Assembly (NCBI GenBank): GCA_902591645.1 | Contig: CACJBM010000078.1 | Location: 1-7,567, forward strand | From: an uncultured Verrucomicrobiota bacterium | GTDB lineage: Bacteria; Verrucomicrobiota; Verrucomicrobiae; Verrucomicrobiales; DEV007 | Direction: 5' to 3' | DNA: 7,567 nt | Part shown: positions 1-6,822 of the stretch, one piece after another | Layout: every line of letters begins with the position of its first letter | How positions within the stretch are numbered: the first letter of the stretch is position 1 | The notes under the pieces: generated by a model | Database searches by the model: none | What the model was told of the DNA's origin: nothing | Seen by the model: the letters and a program-made list of their open reading frames with translations, nothing else | Translations under genes and position numbers: made by a program

Positions 1-1340
1 CGATCGCTGTAGTAAAAGTCGGAGTCCTGACGGTGGAGTTCGGCATCGGCGAAATTGGCGAACCGGGCCAGGTCCTTCGGCGAATCGCCAAACGAGTAGC
101 GACCACCGGAACCTCCGCGGCAGGCATACTCCCACTCGGCTTCGGTCGGCAGGCGATAGCTCCAGCCCTTGGGCAGGTGGCCGGCTTTCCCATCCGTGGT
201 GTTCAGGTATTTGGAGAAACCTAACGCGCTGTCGGGACTCGTGGTGGTCAGTGGCACGTTGCTGACGTTGAACGGAACAAAGCCCAAAGGCCCCCGCAAC
301 GGTTTGTCCCGGCCATGCCGGGCGCGACTATAATCACCGACGGTCACTTCGTACTTGCTCATCCAAAAGCCCCCACTGATGGCGACGTCCACCTGCTTTG
401 CGTCGCGAGTGGCGGGGGTGGACGCATCGGCCAGGCCCATGCGAAACGAGCCCGGCGGGCACCAGCAGAAGACCATGCCCAGGCTGTTAATCCATTCGTC
501 TCCCGGCTTGGGATTTCCGGGCGGCAGCTTAGTGGTCGCGATTTTGCGTTTGCGGGAAGAATTAACCGAGGCGGAGGCGTCTTTGGGCAACGAGAACCGG
601 GTCCAGATTTCCTGTTTGCCGTCCGACTGTTTCGCGACCTCGGTCTGGACCTTGGCCATGAGTTCGCCGAGCGGTCGATCCTTGGCAGTTAAATGACGGG
701 CCAAGCTTTCCGCCAGCAGGGAAGGCGTGCCAGCGGGCAGGGTCTTCCCGGGTGGTGCGGCAAAACAAACCATGCCGCCAGGCCAAGTCTTTGGGTCGAT
801 GGCCAGCAGGCCCTGCTGGCTTTCCTTGGCCTTGGGGTTCTTGTAGGCGCAGTCGAGCACGAGAAGGTTCAAACGGGCGTTACTGCGCTGACGAAAGATG
901 CTAACGAGATCTTCGAGCCGGCAGGGAGTGTTGTCGGCAATTCCCCAAATACCGGAATCCGGCTCGGTGTACCACTCCTTCTCTTTCGTGCCGTCCGGTT
1001 TCTCGATCGTTCGCGCCATCTTACGGTCGAAACCGCTACCGTATCCGTAAAAATACAACAGCGAAACACCTCCATTGGGACAGGTGGTGGCGTAGGTTTC
1101 CAACTCCTTGCGGATATGTGATCCCTTCTCGATATTTTCCTTCACCGTGACCGTGAAGCCGGCTTGCTCCAGCACCTTGGCCAGCTTCCCTACGTTGGCT
1201 TTCGCTTCAGGAAGTGGGTGTTCGCCATAGTCGGAATTGGCGATGAGCAAGGCGGTCTTGTCTGCCGCTGAGACGTGCTGCAGTAGAAACGCGCTGAAGA
1301 TGAGAAATATGATGGCAGATTTGGTAGTTATCATTGGCAT
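1..1340 (-). CDS. Secreted caspase-like (C14/p20, pseudo-enzyme) and FGE-sulfatase domain fusion, 3' end outside window
   Basis: The frame stays open from ATG at 1340 through the left edge (446 full codons, no stop). Residues 1-25 look like a Sec signal peptide with an AXA-type end (HVSA|AD). Residues 28-250 form a caspase-like p20 domain: beta strand KTALLIANSDY, an alpha/beta region, LLYFYGYG (94-101) where the family has the catalytic His-Gly, and LLVLDCAYKNP (159-169) where it has the catalytic Cys. Tyr100 replaces the His and Ala165 the Cys, so peptidase activity is doubtful. A Ser/Lys/Pro-rich linker (about 252-280) leads into an FGE/SUMF1-like domain from 281: GMVFCWCPPGSFRMG, FWMSKYEVTVGDY and YRLPTEAEWEYACRGG are family hallmarks. 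The FGE C-terminal core, with any active cysteines, lies outside the window. Such FGE domains in non-sulfatase contexts often bind ligands rather than oxidise cysteine. Start 1340 is preferred over 1334 because of AAGG 7 bases upstream. It is the last visible gene of the operon, 12 bases after its neighbour's stop. Confidence 0.88.
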   Translation of the reverse strand, partial: MPMITTKSAIIFLIFSAFLLQHVSAADKTALLIANSDYGEHPLPEAKANVGKLAKVLEQAGFTVTVKENIEKGSHIRKELETYATTCPNGGVSLLYFYGYGSGFDRKMARTIEKPDGTKEKEWYTEPDSGIWGIADNTPCRLEDLVSIFRQRSNARLNLLVLDCAYKNPKAKESQQGLLAIDPKTWPGGMVCFAAPPGKTLPAGTPSLLAESLARHLTAKDRPLGELMAKVQTEVAKQSDGKQEIWTRFSLPKDASASVNSSRKRKIATTKLPPGNPKPGDEWINSLGMVFCWCPPGSFRMGLADASTPATRDAKQVDVAISGGFWMSKYEVTVGDYSRARHGRDKPLRGPLGFVPFNVSNVPLTTTSPDSALGFSKYLNTTDGKAGHLPKGWSYRLPTEAEWEYACRGGSGGRYSFGDSPKDLARFANFADAELHRQDSDFYYSD

Positions 1341-1347
1341 TAGATCG

Positions 1348-1351
1348 CCTT
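1348..1351 (-). promoter_or_regulatory. Weak ribosome binding site for the caspase-like/FGE gene
   Basis: AAGG sits 7 bases before the ATG at 1340, inside the 12-base gap after the upstream TGA (1353-1355). It favours 1340 over the internal ATG at 1334. Translational coupling to the upstream gene is also possible. Confidence 0.4.
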
Positions 1352-1352
1352 G

Positions 1353-3080
1353 TCAAAAAGAAGTGTCTCCAGCCCTTTTCGGAAGACCTCTGGTGAAAGC
1401 GATGATCGTTTTGCCACGGGCAGGATGCACTGCGACAGTCCTGCCCACCACGAGTGCATGCTTAACCGAAGCCTGTAGGCCATCCACCATCACAGCTGCA
1501 TCGTCAGCCACACGAATGGTTTTGCTGAACGACTTTCCTTGATAGTCTTTGCCTTCGACGACGATCGAAGTGCCGTCAAACGACTTAATCACGCCGCGGA
1601 CCGCATCTTCGAACGATGATACAAACATGCGGTGAGGTTGTGGCGAATTCCGATAGGCTCCCAGCACAGCTCGTCTTCCCGGCCTGAATGCAATATTGGG
1701 CGGACAGATTTTGCCATCCAATACCCAGACACATTTATTGCTGGTGGTGACGTTCTCTGATTCCCAGCGGCCATTGCGCTCGACGTTCGCGGTAAACGTG
1801 CCTGGCGCCTTGCCCGGCATCATCTCCTGGCCCGCATCATTCTTCGCAACACGGTATTCCAGATGTCCGATTTTGGTGAGAATCGCCGGTGCGCTTTTAT
1901 TGTTTGCATCCCCTCTTCCGCCGGCTCCGGGTTCATAGTATTCGCTTGAATCGTATTTCGACCGAGGCGTGACCACTTCAATGGTCTGCTTTCGGGGCGG
2001 ATGGATCTGTACGAAGCGTTTGTCCGCTACGAGGACCTTGTCAGGGGTGCTATTCTGTTCCTCGCGCAGTCGAAACACTGTGTCGCTGTCATACTTGACC
2101 TTTTTGACATAAGGGGGGTTCGTGCCGCCATGCTCCGGCCTGTAAGTCGCCGGGTAAATCCTGATGGAAAACGACTTCGAGTCGGCGTCATGCGCGACCA
2201 CCTCGCCCCACTCAAAGTCACCGGTGGTGTAGAGGGATTGGAAGACGTGCTCGTAGAAAAACCCTCTGGTTCCGGGTTGGACCGCAGAAGCAAAGGTGTG
2301 AGCATTCACAAGATTGCCGTTGAGGATACAAACGGTGCCAACTTTATTCACACCAACTGGAGGTCCGGTTTCGCCTTGTTTAGAATCACGACCCCAGCGC
2401 CCATAGCTCGTATAGTCAAAGGCCGTGATTTTCGCAGAAAACCTGGTGACACCTTTTTCATTCAAAGCAAATACCCTGGCCGTATCAATTCCGAGATAGC
2501 CAGAGTTGCTGGATCCGCCCACACGCTGCCAGAAATAGTATTTGCCAGCCTTGTCGATCTTGATCCGGATCCGCACCTCCGGTCCATCGGCCCAGCTTGT
2601 GTTGTCCCCCTTGGGGCTGATCACATAGCCGGAACCAGTAAAGCCTTTGTAGCTGGATCCTTTGGCATAGTTTTCTCCATGGCCGCGGTCGTTCAAAGAT
2701 GCGTAGTTTTCAGCCTCGGCCACAACCATGCCATCTTTGCCGACGTGCGCCTTTTTTCCATCACTCTCCTGGGGACTTGCAGCCGGCCCGGTTCCCGAAG
2801 GCTGGAAAGCATGATCGGCGGTCACAACGATTCTGTCCGTTGCGTAACCTGCCTCCCGTTTCCGCAGCGTGACCTCGTGATATCCGGGGTAGAGATAACG
2901 CCAACCGTTGCAGTACCAGCGCCATTCACCTGCCTTGTGCTTACCGTTATCAAACCCTCCTTCGCATCCGTCGACAGACGTGACCACGCCCTCATAGGAG
3001 CCTGTACTTGCGGAAGCGGTGAGGACGGACCCACAAAACACCGCGGCACAGACAGTCCAAGCAATTCGATTCAGTTTCAT
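1353..3080 (-). CDS. Secreted protein with carbohydrate-binding-like segments and a duplicated C-terminal region
   Basis: This is a 575-residue protein from ATG 3080. An ATG at 3098 would add six residues (numbering here uses that longer form), but the 3080 start has GGGAGAG 7 bases upstream and gives a proper signal peptide (7-30, ending LTASA). Residues 57-106 (GEWRWYCNGWRYL, LRKREAGYATDRIVVTAD, SGTGPAAS) resemble the C-terminal half of the galactose-binding-like carbohydrate modules common in planctomycete proteins. Residues 124-205 (MVVAEAENY, then VRIRIKIDKAGKYYFWQRVG) resemble the N-terminal half of the next one. The rest is unrecognised but contains two diverged copies of one unit, about 218-377 and 434-568, each with an NGRW/YGRW-like patch, a VLDG/ILNG turn, a PGxR motif, GEV/GVI with Asp, and a closing HPxRxxTI. 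I infer binding to a polysaccharide or the cell surface; no catalytic motif is seen. It sits between the PQQ propeller and caspase-like/FGE genes in the operon. Confidence 0.85.
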   Translation of the reverse strand: MKLNRIAWTVCAAVFCGSVLTASASTGSYEGVVTSVDGCEGGFDNGKHKAGEWRWYCNGWRYLYPGYHEVTLRKREAGYATDRIVVTADHAFQPSGTGPAASPQESDGKKAHVGKDGMVVAEAENYASLNDRGHGENYAKGSSYKGFTGSGYVISPKGDNTSWADGPEVRIRIKIDKAGKYYFWQRVGGSSNSGYLGIDTARVFALNEKGVTRFSAKITAFDYTSYGRWGRDSKQGETGPPVGVNKVGTVCILNGNLVNAHTFASAVQPGTRGFFYEHVFQSLYTTGDFEWGEVVAHDADSKSFSIRIYPATYRPEHGGTNPPYVKKVKYDSDTVFRLREEQNSTPDKVLVADKRFVQIHPPRKQTIEVVTPRSKYDSSEYYEPGAGGRGDANNKSAPAILTKIGHLEYRVAKNDAGQEMMPGKAPGTFTANVERNGRWESENVTTSNKCVWVLDGKICPPNIAFRPGRRAVLGAYRNSPQPHRMFVSSFEDAVRGVIKSFDGTSIVVEGKDYQGKSFSKTIRVADDAAVMVDGLQASVKHALVVGRTVAVHPARGKTIIAFTRGLPKRAGDTSF

Positions 3081-3087
3081 GTTACGA

Positions 3088-3094
3088 CTCTCCC
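3088..3094 (-). promoter_or_regulatory. Ribosome binding site deciding the start at 3080
   Basis: GGGAGAG lies 7 bases before the ATG at 3080 and directly after the TGA (3095-3097) of the propeller gene. A second ATG at 3098 overlaps that stop as ATGA, but choosing it would place this purine-rich site inside the coding region and put six charged/polar residues before the signal peptide. The 3080 start is therefore better supported. Confidence 0.65.
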
Positions 3095-4708
3095 TCATTT
3101 ACTTGTGGTTTTTTGCTGTGCCGTCAGGTCGTAGCAACGGATGTGTCCGTCGTTGTGACGGGCGTACATCTTTCCCTTGACGATGGGACGCGCCATTGGA
3201 ATTTCGTAGGCGTTGGTCGGACCGTTCGGCATCGTCCATTGGCTCAATCGTCGAAAATCCGCTGGGTCTGCGCTGTATGAATTAATCAGGGAAACGGAGT
3301 TATGGTTGCCGTCACATTCGTAGTAGATTTTGTCGTCGGCGATGATCTGGCATCCGTTTATATCGTGGTCCACTTCCGTCTCGGCCAGAAGTTTCCCGGT
3401 TTGCAAGTCGAGGACCAGGATACTCCCAGGCAGCGGTTTGACGTCTGCTCGTCGGACATACACACGGTCTTTGTAGATGATGCGTGGTGAAGTCGCGTTG
3501 CTGTTGCGTAACTCCGGGGGCAAGGTCCAAAGGTGCTGAGCCTCTTCGGGGGTTAATTTGTAAGCTCCCAGTTGGGCGCTCTTATACTTCTTGGTCTCGC
3601 CTACCTCGTTGATGACCATATAGTCTCCGGCCACGGTGATCGAATGGCCGTTGTAGGCCTTGCCAGTCAGTTTCCACATCACCTTGCCATCGGCCACCCG
3701 CACACAGGTAACATTCCCCAACTGGGATGCAGCGACGATATAACTGACTTTATCGTGGAACCAGAGAGACGGGGCGCCTTGTACCGGACCGACCTCATCA
3801 ACTCGCCATTTTTGTTCACCGCTGGTTTCATCGAATGCGACGAGGGATTTTTCTCTGCCGTAGTTGTTCTTTGAGGCAGCATGAGTGAAGATTGCCAGCC
3901 CATCGGCGAACAGGACCGGAGGTCCCATGATCGCTTTGGGAGCCCTCTTTTCCTGCAGGTGGCCGCGGTCGATCACGGCTTGACGCTGGGCCTGCTTTTC
4001 TTCGCTGTTCCACGCCTCCCAGACAAGCTCACCGGAATCCGCATCGAGGGCTCTCAGGACACCCATGCTGCTGTAAAAGAAGATCTTTCCGGCACCTGCA
4101 GCCGGGGTGTTATTTGCGTTGCGCGGCTTGGCCCAATCGTCGTGGTAGAGTCCGTCCGGGAAGACTTTTTTCCAAATCGTCTTGCCCGTATCGGCGTCCA
4201 TACACAGGACCACGTCATTGGCCTCGATGCGCCACAGATCAAGGAATTGTTCTTTATTGAAACCCTGACTAACCAGTTTCGGGTCAGCAAGGAATTGTTC
4301 CGCCATAACACGTGGATCGTGGTTGTACGAGATATTCGATGAAACGGCTCCCTTGGGCTCGAGAAAATAGAAGTAGACCTTGTCGCGATAGACAATGGGA
4401 GACGCGCCGCCGGCGGAAGGTTTCATGCCAACTCGACCTCCATAGCGTCGCGACTGACCTCGGACGCCGCCGCAAGCCTTGTCCTCACTCGTCCAAAGCA
4501 GTTTTGCCTGATTCAAGTCTGCAATCAGGCCCTTCTCATCCGGCGACGCCAGCCAGTTGGCCGTTGGACCAGACCACATGGGCCAGTCCTGAACAGCGGC
4601 CACGGGTTCGGCTGCCTGGGCCGGGAACATCCACGTCGCGGTTAGCGTAAGCGTGCTGGTTATCAAAAAGAGTGCTGGCAAACGGATTGAAGTCATACGT
4701 TTATTCAT
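3095..4708 (-). CDS. Secreted PQQ-like beta-propeller repeat protein
   Basis: This 537-residue protein has a Sec signal peptide (NKR and Arg9 n-region, hydrophobic core 10-28, cleavage near PAQA|AEP at 32-33). The mature part starts with DWPMWSGP (41-48), the usual opening of planctomycete PQQ-repeat proteins (WPxxRGP type). Propeller blades are marked by repeats of the form D-x-x-T/S-G-x-x-x-W: DADTGKTIWK (171-180), DADSGELVWEA (222-232), DETSGEQKWR (293-302), VADGKVMWKL (338-347) and DLQTGKLLAET (434-444). Spacer strands such as SPIVYRDKVYFYF (103-115) and SPRIIYKDRVYVRR (407-420) match the alternating 'retrieve and display' pattern of the fold. In this family the fold is often a binding scaffold, and PQQ-dependent dehydrogenase activity should not be assumed because I see no matching catalytic residues. 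A longer insertion (about 117-164) follows the first blade. No Shine-Dalgarno sequence is evident before ATG 4708, and ATG 4696 is an alternative. It is second in the operon. Confidence 0.92.
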   Translation of the reverse strand: MNKRMTSIRLPALFLITSTLTLTATWMFPAQAAEPVAAVQDWPMWSGPTANWLASPDEKGLIADLNQAKLLWTSEDKACGGVRGQSRRYGGRVGMKPSAGGASPIVYRDKVYFYFLEPKGAVSSNISYNHDPRVMAEQFLADPKLVSQGFNKEQFLDLWRIEANDVVLCMDADTGKTIWKKVFPDGLYHDDWAKPRNANNTPAAGAGKIFFYSSMGVLRALDADSGELVWEAWNSEEKQAQRQAVIDRGHLQEKRAPKAIMGPPVLFADGLAIFTHAASKNNYGREKSLVAFDETSGEQKWRVDEVGPVQGAPSLWFHDKVSYIVAASQLGNVTCVRVADGKVMWKLTGKAYNGHSITVAGDYMVINEVGETKKYKSAQLGAYKLTPEEAQHLWTLPPELRNSNATSPRIIYKDRVYVRRADVKPLPGSILVLDLQTGKLLAETEVDHDINGCQIIADDKIYYECDGNHNSVSLINSYSADPADFRRLSQWTMPNGPTNAYEIPMARPIVKGKMYARHNDGHIRCYDLTAQQKTTSK

Positions 4709-4780
4709 ATTTCGCTATTAATTTCGAAGCTTTATCCTGAGATAACGACCTGGCGCATGAGGCTAGTCAACGTTCTAGAA
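4709..4780. other. Intergenic spacer within the operon
   Basis: This 72-base gap separates the DUF1552 stop from the propeller start and is the longest gap in the operon. It contains two short palindromic patches: TTCTAGAA near the DUF1552 stop, and ATTTCG...CGAAAT-type complementarity (4709-4728) just before the propeller start. Neither is followed by a T-run, so no terminator is called. An internal promoter cannot be excluded, but I see no convincing pair of boxes. Confidence 0.35.
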
Positions 4781-6187
4781 CTAGGCGAGCAAGGCTTCCA
4801 ACGGACCATCTCCTCGGGCGGTTCCCTTGAGCATGGCATCGCGCACGCCAAAGTATTCTCTCTTGTCTCCGGCGGCGTGCAGAAGAGTTGTATAGAGGTT
4901 GCCAATCTCGCGGTGTCCCTCCTGCATGTAGTGCGGGAAGTCGATGTAGCGGCCGCCACGCAGTCCGGTGTGTTTTCCAGGAATCAGGACAAATGGCCAC
5001 TGTCCGCAGCGGCTGTGATGTGCCTCGGCGGCATCGGAGAGATACACAATCACCGTGTTATCCAGCATCGTGCCGTCCCCTTCGGGAACAGTTTCCAGTT
5101 TTTTCATCAAGTCGGCAATCAACTGGAAGTGGAACTTGCGAATCTTGACCTTCAGCTCATCGGCATCCCAGTCTTTGAAACTTCCCCCGTGACCGATGCT
5201 GTGCTTTCCGATATCAATCCCCAGTCCGGTGAACTTCACACTGAAATAGGGATTGCCCACACCTGAAGCAATGGTCAGTGAATTGGTGAGACCACCGATC
5301 AGTGCGGCCGCCGCGATATCGAACTGAGCGTCTAGTCGATCAGATTCCACCTCCGACTTGAACTTATCGGTGACCCTAGGAGCGTTTTGGCGCAACGTCC
5401 CCTCGATTTCCCCAAGGCGGCTCTGCCGTTTACGCATGTCCTCGTAGCCCTTGAGATGAGCTGCCAGTTTGTCATGTTCACTGCCGGCGACCTGTTTCTG
5501 CAGGCGCTTGACATCCTCGCGCAAGAAATCGAGCAGGTTGGTCTTGGCATTGAACTCGGCCCCGGAATTGCCCCCCGCCACGCTGCCGAAGAGTGCACCA
5601 TAGGCGGTCATCGGTTGGCAGATAGTGGGGGTGGGTTGCCCTTTTCCCCACGCTGAGGAGTTGTAGATGACGTCGTGCTCCTTGCGGTCGGATATGCCGA
5701 TACCGAAATGCGGGAAAATGCCACCAAGTTTCTTGCCGAGAGCAACGTCGATGGTTTCGCCCGCCGGCATGCCACTGTTACCGACACCGCTGCCGCAGTT
5801 ATAAGCGCCCAGTGCTCCAAAGTCACTCGAGTGCCCACCGCCAGCGATTCGCCCGGACAGTCCATGCACAATGGTCAGGCGATCCCGGTAGGCCTCGATA
5901 GGTTGCAATGATTCCGGCAGCTTTTTACCGGCATGGGATTCATCAACCATCTCGGTGACTCCCTGCATGTTGGGAACCTTTGGTTTTCCTACATGAACAG
6001 TCGGCCGCTGATATCCGATCGGCGTGATGTGTTTTGGCACCAAGCCATTTCCTTCAACCACAAAGACAAAGCGGGGAGGCAGTTTTACTCCTGCAGCCTG
6101 CCCCCTGATCTGCGACAGGATGGGGGCAAGTGTCAGTGCTCCCGCGCTCGTTGCAGATGTGCCTAGAAATTGGCGGCGATTATTCAT
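4781..6187 (-). CDS. Tat-exported DUF1552 (HXXSHH family) protein
   Basis: This 468-residue protein opens with NNRRQFLG (2-9), a twin-arginine signal followed by a moderately hydrophobic stretch to about residue 32. The DUF1552 pattern then runs in order: RFVFVVEGNGLVPKHITPIG (39-58); LPESLQPIEAYRDRLTIVHG (90-109), like the family's 'L..L.P....D.L.vl.GL'; a His/Ser loop GGGHSSDFG (116-124); ETIDVALGKKLGG (144-156); a charged probable coiled coil (about 216-264, LREDVKRLQKQV) matching the 'EDv.rL....D..kLd.yl.svr..E' block; and MLDNTVIVYLSD (374-385) near the C-terminus. The HXXSHH block for which the family is named appears here as HSIGHG (329-334), so it is diverged. Function is unknown for the whole family; members commonly lie beside planctomycete cytochrome/DUF1592-type genes. 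Here it is first in a four-gene operon with its own promoter. A paralogue fragment lies at 6823-7567. Confidence 0.92.
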   Translation of the reverse strand: MNNRRQFLGTSATSAGALTLAPILSQIRGQAAGVKLPPRFVFVVEGNGLVPKHITPIGYQRPTVHVGKPKVPNMQGVTEMVDESHAGKKLPESLQPIEAYRDRLTIVHGLSGRIAGGGHSSDFGALGAYNCGSGVGNSGMPAGETIDVALGKKLGGIFPHFGIGISDRKEHDVIYNSSAWGKGQPTPTICQPMTAYGALFGSVAGGNSGAEFNAKTNLLDFLREDVKRLQKQVAGSEHDKLAAHLKGYEDMRKRQSRLGEIEGTLRQNAPRVTDKFKSEVESDRLDAQFDIAAAALIGGLTNSLTIASGVGNPYFSVKFTGLGIDIGKHSIGHGGSFKDWDADELKVKIRKFHFQLIADLMKKLETVPEGDGTMLDNTVIVYLSDAAEAHHSRCGQWPFVLIPGKHTGLRGGRYIDFPHYMQEGHREIGNLYTTLLHAAGDKREYFGVRDAMLKGTARGDGPLEALLA

Positions 6188-6195
6188 CTATAAAT

Positions 6196-6224
6196 ATAAT
6201 AATCATTAAGAGTAATTGAGTCAA
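6196..6224 (-). promoter_or_regulatory. Candidate sigma70-type promoter of the operon, giving a leaderless mRNA
   Basis: On the minus strand TTGACT (6224-6219) and TATTAT (6201-6196) are separated by exactly 17 bases, close to the vegetative consensus. Transcription would begin about 6-8 bases beyond the -10 box, at roughly 6190-6188, whereas the ATG of the DUF1552 gene is at 6187. The message would therefore have only about 0-3 leader bases. This agrees with the absence of any Shine-Dalgarno sequence before that ATG. The region is very AT-rich compared with the operon. This is inferred from sequence only. Confidence 0.5.
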
Positions 6225-6253
6225 CTGTCACATACATTAATCTGCACCCGAGG

Positions 6254-6705
6254 ATGCAGACTTCCGGGGAGCTTGCGGGCGAGGACACCAAAACATTCAA
6301 GGAACATTTGGCGCCGCTACTGGAGAAGTGTGGATTTCTTTTCCACCTTGAACGGATCGAGCACAGCAGGCTTGATGGTTTCTCCATCGGTCTTGGCAAC
6401 ATTGTGTGGGTTGCCATGGTCCGGACAAACAGAAGGCCCGTCAGCGTTTTGATGGCGTGCGAGGTTTTCAGATATCCGATAGACACCTCTGGACGAAGAT
6501 TTACGAGCAGCTTTCACATGGCGAAATGCCTCCGGAGGATGAACCCCAGTTGAGCTCACCGGACAAGGCGAAGTTACTAGCCTAGATTGTAAAGGAACAA
6601 GGGGTGCTCGGGGCTAGTAGCACCCGGCGCCTCGATCGTCGCGAATTCGGAAGTGCTCTGAGGGATGTTACCGGCTTGAATGTTGATTTTTCGGGTTTCC
6701 TGTAA
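6254..6705 (+). pseudogene. Remnant of a planctomycete cytochrome c/DUF1587 protein
   Basis: Three collinear pieces on the plus strand match one family. First, 6284-6328 reads DTKTFKEHLAPLLEK, the segment that normally runs straight into the haem motif of planctomycete cytochrome c domains. Second, in a different frame from 6400, come HCVGCHGPDKQKARQRFDG (haem motif CVGCH at 6403-6417), HLWTKIYEQLSHG and GEMPPEDEPQ (6520-6549), the family's conserved 'GeMPP' element. Third, STRRLDRREFGSALRDVTGL (6619-6678) is the start of DUF1587. The gene is broken by a 71-base insertion (6329-6399) that shifts the frame, by TAG at 6583-6585 where the family has Trp (A-W-I), and by TAA at 6703-6705 in early DUF1587. 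No signal peptide precedes the ATG at 6254, and the large remainder (DUF1592/1588/1585 in intact relatives) is absent. Intact relatives are usually next to a DUF1552 gene on the same strand; here both DUF1552 genes lie on the other strand. Confidence 0.85.
6329..6399 (+). other. 71-base insertion splitting the haem-binding domain remnant
   Basis: Intact relatives read like 'APxLxK-x-C-x-x-C-H-G' without a gap. Here LLEK ends at 6328 and HCVGCHG starts at 6400 in another frame. The 71 bases between are unexplained, not a multiple of three, and contain an in-frame TGA in the haem frame. I see no flanking direct repeat or terminal inverted repeat. Its reverse complement reads open in one frame (AKTDGETIKPAVLDPFK), which may be chance. 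Confidence 0.5.
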
Positions 6706-6822
6706 AAGACATACGCAGGAATGCGATCAATTTGGTGGCATCCTGTGGATTAATCTACGTGTGAAACATTGCCAGCATTAGGGTAATTTCAGAAGCCTTC
6801 ATATTATTATTCCTTAAGTAAA
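6706..6822. other. Non-coding stretch between the cytochrome remnant and the second DUF1552 gene
   Basis: Following the TAA of the remnant I can trace no further DUF1587 similarity in any plus frame. No tRNA, hairpin terminator or repeat was found. The end nearest the DUF1552 stop (about 6801-6826) is very AT-rich, with a small CTTAAG palindrome but no T-tailed stem. Confidence 0.4.

Noticed and set aside
3078..3098. Start of the carbohydrate-binding-like gene at ATG 3098 (ATGA overlap)
   Set aside because: The GGGAGAG site and the signal peptide both favour ATG 3080, though coupling through the overlap is not excluded.
2001..3134. Open frame of 377 codons on the plus strand
   Set aside because: It lies opposite the carbohydrate-binding-like gene, which has a signal peptide, a ribosome binding site, an operon position and recognisable segments. 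The plus-strand protein has no recognisable motif.
4709..4780. Transcription terminator between the DUF1552 and propeller genes
   Set aside because: Only short palindromes without a T-run are present, and they do not form a strong stem.
6216..6244. Plus-strand promoter for the cytochrome remnant (TTGAGT)
   Set aside because: No -10-like box lies at 16-18 bases spacing.
6184..6559. Minus-strand open frames of 100 and 80 codons (6184-6486, 6317-6559)
   Set aside because: They are antisense to the cytochrome remnant, whose haem and DUF1587 motifs explain this stretch. The 100-codon frame also overlaps the promoter and the start of the DUF1552 gene.
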